A stretch of DNA of 38,599 bases from Vagococcus salmoninarum (GTDB lineage: Bacteria > Bacillota > Bacilli > Lactobacillales > Vagococcaceae), in the NCBI RefSeq assembly GCF_003987495.1, contig NZ_NGJU01000009.1, positions 1 to 38,599 of the forward strand, read 5' to 3'. The position numbers were made by a program, and so were the translations under genes. Shown here piece by piece: positions 35,801 through 38,599 of the stretch. The number at the start of each line of letters is the position of its first letter. The first letter of the stretch is position 1. Under the pieces are notes generated by a model that was given only the letters and a program-made list of their open reading frames with translations, did no database searches and was not told where the DNA came from.

Positions 35801-35911
35801 TAGTTCTGGTAATTCTCCAGCTTTTAAACGCTCCACTAACAACCAGCTTTGAATAATTTTTTTGTTTTCTGCCTTCACTAAACATCTCACACTCTCTGCC
35901 TTGTTTTTCAC
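32861..35911 (-). CDS. UPF1-like superfamily 1 helicase homologue with eroded catalytic motifs
   Basis: The 1016-residue protein aligns by pattern with UPF1-like (AAA_11/AAA_12) helicases. An N-terminal domain covers 1-260, the first RecA-like lobe starts near 270, a coiled insertion spans about 480-620, and the second lobe covers about 820-1000. The scaffold is recognisable (LASLGELYAGLGPGSIDYL, SPQAGVGGMWRAKQVVVLGD, PNLLSMAI), but catalytic positions differ. Walker A is PPGTGKMT (T to M at 296). Walker B is IEQGNNQ where DEAGQA is usual (E743, Q744). Motif V is TVANLQTKG rather than TVHxxQGxE. Motif VI is ISQAK rather than TRAK (Q983). The frame is intact. GTG 35911 has no binding site; GTG 35890, eight bases after AAGG, may be the true start. 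It probably binds nucleic acid without normal ATPase action. Confidence 0.8.
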   Translation of the reverse strand: MKNKAESVRCLVKAENKKIIQSWLLVERLKAGELPELDRQRQLFKEGTVDVTGFTNIASGNSSYLYFGVYPSEQIKDVVAKYFKESAIPVMAEEVLYYTLACQLDDKGNYISNSLVIPDNQFMLQELLTKEKINLTFENIVAASQRAKEMIEPELVAIFKSGISKEALTKTNKMIKKHFNYQWLKDKVYSIPNVSIKNQPIETNQGLINDLSDILASQENSFVLENYLTGKADFTEISHNLELLNSILKLNNIPDGRWPSTINHKLNMMQQVAVNLVLNENKAIHAINTPPGTGKMTVLKDIIAGLVVQRAEKMVTFKEPEDAFEHLGMIDIKGETLHRYELSSLLKGYGVVVATEDEEAALGLTKKLGKGQEIIHGIDRFAPGEQSYGELVREMNLFPEYVRYLVEKAPNSSRQHLLNDYWGLFSLPLGKAELTNQVFERMLGGLTLEDGTDVHSLYQQLKNEGFIQRNWEQACGDFAATKAEIVAEEAKIKRHWEVTEQIGPLAAKVKVAEENTREAISLMAENTRGLEKNLNRLKDVQEKIRLLPKPTWFKQLIWKITGKKNELLAHYHSEISELTKQKAMFELVRVNLIKKIEELEYNQKMAKSEFASARHFSRSLGLHFEKNEYQTIKSDLQRDETERQKTVPWLTKKLNYLRGKYFIQGLVIHKLFNQSNSTKIYSALTALKKRQQLNLDNPKEQALLLESWKIFHLLIPVVSTNLASLGELYAGLGPGSIDYLLIEQGNNQSPQAGVGGMWRAKQVVVLGDESQEFPVKLFSDTLFKNVAATNKLTSSYLSATSSLQHLASLASAYGTTKTTGQRLGIPLWVQRRCLNPMFEITNQLSYEGKLIQGVPAIIAKQGQVSWIDSQGVAIKKQYVLEQSEALLNALTHTKRLQDILVLTPFKTVAEETRNYLRQHAQAFSHYSIKEVESWLQESIGTVANLQTKGRSSLYFICGTDEKTDEDANWSCQDPNLLSMAISQAKKELVMIGDYQRFKEKAYYQVIANQTQKIISK

Positions 35912-36023
35912 TTTACTTAACTAAATTAGTTATTTAATTTACTTCTTAATCATACTGCAAAACTAGTGGAATTCCAATGGTTAGTAAGCAGTTTCTTCCA
36001 CAGAAGGGTCACTGAAAATAAAA

Positions 36024-36047
36024 AAACAGCGAATAATTTCGCTGTTT
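36024..36047 (-). terminator. Terminator of the ula operon
   Basis: On the minus strand AAACAGCGAA pairs with TTCGCTGTTT around a four-base loop and is followed by TTTT. Confidence 0.88.
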
Positions 36048-36067
36048 AAGATTGTCTTCTGACTAAA

Positions 36068-36790
36068 CTATTCACTAACTTGTCCGTAATAGGCTTTCTC
36101 ACCATGTTTCCGCTGATAATGTTTCAATAGTAAATAATCTGGCATCACCTGACTTTGAGGATTAAGGAGTCGCGTTTCTTTCGCCATTAACGCTACCTCT
36201 TCTAAAATCAGACTATTTTCAACTGCTTTTTCAACTGATAGTCCCCAAGTAAAAGGACCGTGATTTTTAACGAGAATCCCTGGCACTTCTAGGGGCTTTA
36301 ACTGCTTGTCTTTAAAAGTTTCAACGATAACGTCACCTGTATGTTTTTCATATTCTTCCGCAACTTCACTTTCACTTAATTGCCGAGTACAAGGAACTTC
36401 GTTAAAAAACGTGTCAGCATGAGTCGTCCCTAAGGCTGGAATCTCATAGCCGGCTTGGGCCCAACTAACTGCATGGGTAGAGTGAGTATGGACGACACTT
36501 TTAATTTCCGGAAAGTTTTGATACAAAATCACATGAGTAGGTAAATCAGAGGAAGGCTTTAAGCTCCCTTCACCTAGGACTTCCCCTCTTAAATCGGTGA
36601 CTACCATCTGGTTAGGCGTCATCTCTTCGTATGGAACCCCACTTGGCTTAATCACAATCACCCCTAAGTTGCGATTGATTTCACTGACATTGCCCCAAGT
36701 TAATTTAACTAGACCAACTTCTGGGAGTCCCATATTTCCTTCGTAGACCCGATGTTTCATATCTGTAATGAGTCTTTCTGTTTTATTCAT
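36068..36790 (-). CDS. ulaF: L-ribulose-5-phosphate 4-epimerase
   Basis: The 240-residue class II aldolase-fold enzyme converts L-ribulose 5-phosphate to D-xylulose 5-phosphate, which enters the pentose phosphate pathway. Visible motifs are LTWGNVSEI and IKPSGVPYEEM near the start, the zinc ligands in VVHTHSTHAVSWAQ, and VKNHGPFTWG. The family resembles AraD/SgbE/UlaF. The symbol ulaF is chosen from its place after ulaE in an ascorbate operon, since the sequence alone does not separate the paralogues. Its start overlaps the end of ulaE by 8 bases, so translation is coupled. It is the last gene before the operon terminator. Confidence 0.92.
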   Translation of the reverse strand: MNKTERLITDMKHRVYEGNMGLPEVGLVKLTWGNVSEINRNLGVIVIKPSGVPYEEMTPNQMVVTDLRGEVLGEGSLKPSSDLPTHVILYQNFPEIKSVVHTHSTHAVSWAQAGYEIPALGTTHADTFFNEVPCTRQLSESEVAEEYEKHTGDVIVETFKDKQLKPLEVPGILVKNHGPFTWGLSVEKAVENSLILEEVALMAKETRLLNPQSQVMPDYLLLKHYQRKHGEKAYYGQVSE

Positions 36791-37637
36791 AACCTGCCTC
36801 CTGTAACAACGGTTCTAAGTAAGCCTTCGCCTGATGGATAGCCCCTTTGAAATCGCTTTGTTTTCCACTCCACATCTCAATTAAAAAAGAACCTTGATAA
36901 TCTAAACGCCGTAACGTTGTTAATAAACCTAAAAAATCGACACAGCCTTCCCCAAAAGGGACATCGCGAAATTGACCATCAAACTCTTGAGTGACCCCTA
37001 AAGTATCTTTCAAATGAATGGCAACAATATGGTCAATGCCTTTTTCTAGTTCATAACTTGCCTCGTTCTCTGGCCATGCTGACAAATTGCCTAAATCTGG
37101 ATAGACTTGTAAATAAGGTGAGGCTATTTGCTCTTTAATTTTGAGAAATTTGCTGATTGAATTCATAAAAGGGTCATCCATAATTTCAATACCTAAAGTA
37201 ATTCCCAAAGGCGCTGCCTGAGCCAAACCATTTTTCAGCCCTTGAATAAAGCCCTCTCGTGACAGCTGACTTTTTTCTTCGTAATAAACATCATAACCAG
37301 CAATTTGAATGAGGGGGACATGGAGCTGATGAGCTAACAGAATGGCTTTTGTTAATAATTCTGCTGCCATTTGTCGATTGGCTAACTTTTCAGAGCCAAA
37401 AGGGTACCGGCGATGACCGCTTAAACAAATGGAGTGAATCGGAACCCCAGTTACTTTGATACTTAAAAGTAGCTCTTCGATGTCCGCCTCATCCCAATCA
37501 AGGCGGGCCAGGCGTTGATCCGTTTCATCAATCGACAGCTCAATAAAATCAAAGCCTAACTCTTTGACTAAAGTTAAACGCTCTAACCAAGTTAAATTTT
37601 CTGGTAAGGCTTTTTCGTAAATTCCTAAGCGGACCAT
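36783..37637 (-). CDS. ulaE: L-ribulose-5-phosphate 3-epimerase (L-xylulose-5-phosphate 3-epimerase)
   Basis: The 284-residue TIM-barrel protein is of the xylose isomerase-like family. It has IYEKALPENLTWLERL at the start, FIELSIDETDQRLARLDW, a metal-binding region with GIEIMDDPFMNSI and VYPDLGNLSAW, IVAIHLKDTLG, and a FLIEMWS end. In UlaE these residues hold the metal. It converts L-xylulose 5-phosphate to L-ribulose 5-phosphate. It starts one base before the ulaD stop on the minus strand and overlaps ulaF by 8 bases. Confidence 0.93.
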   Translation of the reverse strand: MVRLGIYEKALPENLTWLERLTLVKELGFDFIELSIDETDQRLARLDWDEADIEELLLSIKVTGVPIHSICLSGHRRYPFGSEKLANRQMAAELLTKAILLAHQLHVPLIQIAGYDVYYEEKSQLSREGFIQGLKNGLAQAAPLGITLGIEIMDDPFMNSISKFLKIKEQIASPYLQVYPDLGNLSAWPENEASYELEKGIDHIVAIHLKDTLGVTQEFDGQFRDVPFGEGCVDFLGLLTTLRRLDYQGSFLIEMWSGKQSDFKGAIHQAKAYLEPLLQEAGYE

Positions 37638-38279
37638 TTACTCACCCCAAATCTTTTGAATTTCAGCTTTGAAAGCTAAGGCCGCCCCTTTTGGATCAGG
37701 ACTTGCCGTAATTCCTCGACCAGTGATAAACGTCGCCACAGGTAAGTCTTTAAACAAGTTCAAACTGGCAACAGTTAAACCGCCTGTTACCGAAACATCA
37801 AAGCCCATCTCAATTAGCTGAGCGACTTTTGTTAAGTCTTTAGGGCCCCATGTCTCTCCTGCTAACAAAGCATCCCGACTTTGATGATAAATCACTTGGT
37901 CAATGCCTAACTTGCGCCAGTCCTGAGCTTGTTCAAAGGTCCAGTCACCATATAGCTCAACTTGTAACGCCTTGACTTCTTTTTGTGCGGCGGCCATTGT
38001 CGGCAAGGTAGCGCAACAAATCGCTGTCATCCAGTCTGCACCAGCCTCTGCCACATTTTTTGCAACAGTGCCCCCAGCATCGGCGCATTTAGTATCTGCC
38101 ACAATGATTTTATCCGGATATAAACTTCGCAAACAACTAATTGCTAAACTGCCTGCTTGTAAACATAAAATCGTGCCAACTTCGATAATATCAACGATGT
38201 CCCCCACTTGATAACTATCCTTTAAGGCATCTTCCAATGTATTATGATCTAAAGCTATTTGTAATTTGGGTCTTGCCAT
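37638..38279 (-). CDS. ulaD: 3-keto-L-gulonate-6-phosphate decarboxylase
   Basis: The 213-residue enzyme belongs to the OMP decarboxylase suprafamily. The catalytic ADTKCADAGG and IIEVGTIL segments, FDVSVTGGLTVAS and FITGRGITASPDP phosphate-binding loops are present. It decarboxylates 3-keto-L-gulonate 6-phosphate to L-xylulose 5-phosphate. E. coli UlaD has almost the same length (216 residues). It lies 15 bases after ulaB. The related hexulose-6-phosphate synthase is less likely given the neighbours. Confidence 0.93.
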   Translation of the reverse strand: MARPKLQIALDHNTLEDALKDSYQVGDIVDIIEVGTILCLQAGSLAISCLRSLYPDKIIVADTKCADAGGTVAKNVAEAGADWMTAICCATLPTMAAAQKEVKALQVELYGDWTFEQAQDWRKLGIDQVIYHQSRDALLAGETWGPKDLTKVAQLIEMGFDVSVTGGLTVASLNLFKDLPVATFITGRGITASPDPKGAALAFKAEIQKIWGE

Positions 38280-38294
38280 TTTTCAACACTCCTT

Positions 38295-38597
38295 TTACTT
38301 TTTAATTGTTTGGTAATAGTCTGAGTCAGCAAATTTCTCTGCAATTTCTTTGTGAGACATCACATTGCGAATCCCAATAATAGGGACACCTTTTTTCTCA
38401 GCTTGTTCAAACATTCCTAAAAAATTAACAGGGGTAAAAACAACATCGTACTGGGTAGCTGAACTTTTTCCTTCTGAAATTGAGCAGTGATGAATTTTAG
38501 TGATTTTTATGTCCAGTTCTTTCATGGCTTTCTCAACACTTCTCATCATCATTAAACTTGTACCAGATCCATTGGCACAGGATACTAGAACTCTCAT
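38295..38597 (-). CDS. ulaB: PTS ascorbate-type EIIB component
   Basis: The 100-residue protein begins MRVLVSCANGSGTSLMM. Cys7 in the SCANGSGTS loop is the phosphorylation site of EIIB domains. Its GIRNVMS segment corresponds to the VRNMLS of E. coli UlaB, which has similar length. It passes phosphate from EIIA (UlaC) to L-ascorbate entering through UlaA. The ATG lies two bases from the right edge, so its ribosome binding site and any ulaA or ulaC genes are outside the window. Confidence 0.88.
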   Translation of the reverse strand: MRVLVSCANGSGTSLMMMRSVEKAMKELDIKITKIHHCSISEGKSSATQYDVVFTPVNFLGMFEQAEKKGVPIIGIRNVMSHKEIAEKFADSDYYQTIKK

Positions 38598-38599
38598 TT

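Overview
The window is AT-rich, with dense genes, strong AGGAGG-type ribosome binding sites, occasional TTG and GTG starts, and short hairpin terminators. This points to a low-GC Gram-positive bacterium. The gene families (Mga-type regulator, teichoic acid enzymes, FUSC exporter, C45 peptidase, ascorbate PTS operon) suggest Lactobacillales, most likely near Enterococcus or Vagococcus. The genus is an inference. I see no tRNA, rRNA, CRISPR array, insertion sequence or prophage.

Layout. (1) 345-8728, minus strand: a three-gene anionic glycopolymer operon, with a giant protein carrying two CDP-glycerol glycerophosphotransferase domains, a GT2-glycerophosphotransferase fusion, and an LtaS-like membrane phosphoglycerol transferase. 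(2) 8909-12626, minus: two overlapping paralogous GTPase/DUF697-like membrane proteins and a DNA photolyase. (3) 12782-18355: scattered parts of lipid-linked sugar modification. These are a GtrA-type protein, a large polytopic DUF6020/GT-C-like protein, and a compact GT2 / DUF2304 / SMR-like trio. A CofE-like (F420:glutamate ligase family) protein sits among them. (4) 18548-24265: housekeeping and accessory genes, namely a FUSC-type membrane protein, a ROK repressor with a HAD phosphatase, DUF817, a protein with GIY-YIG/DUF4357-like layout, and a YfbR-like HD phosphohydrolase. (5) 24344-26116: a TagH-like ABC ATPase with a membrane anchor and three LysM domains. (6) 26574-32777: a DUF308-like membrane protein with a papain-like C-terminus, an orphan OppA lipoprotein with a C45 peptidase, an Mga-like regulator and a small unknown protein. 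(7) 32861-35911: a UPF1-like superfamily 1 helicase homologue. (8) 36068-38597: the ulaB-D-E-F part of an L-ascorbate utilisation operon, which continues past the right edge.

Most of the window concerns the cell surface: polymerising and decorating glycerol-phosphate polymers, making undecaprenyl-linked sugars and moving them across the membrane, and a wall-binding LysM protein.

The most unusual observation is that two intact long proteins keep the fold of a nucleotide-driven enzyme but have lost the key residues. The 1016-residue helicase homologue is altered in Walker A, Walker B, motif Ia, motif V and the motif VI arginine. The TagH-like ATPase keeps Walker A and B but lacks the ABC signature and the H-loop histidine. 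Both look like pseudo-enzymes or repurposed proteins kept as full reading frames. A second candidate novelty is the membrane DUF308-like protein fused to a permuted papain-like (LRAT/NlpC-type) domain.
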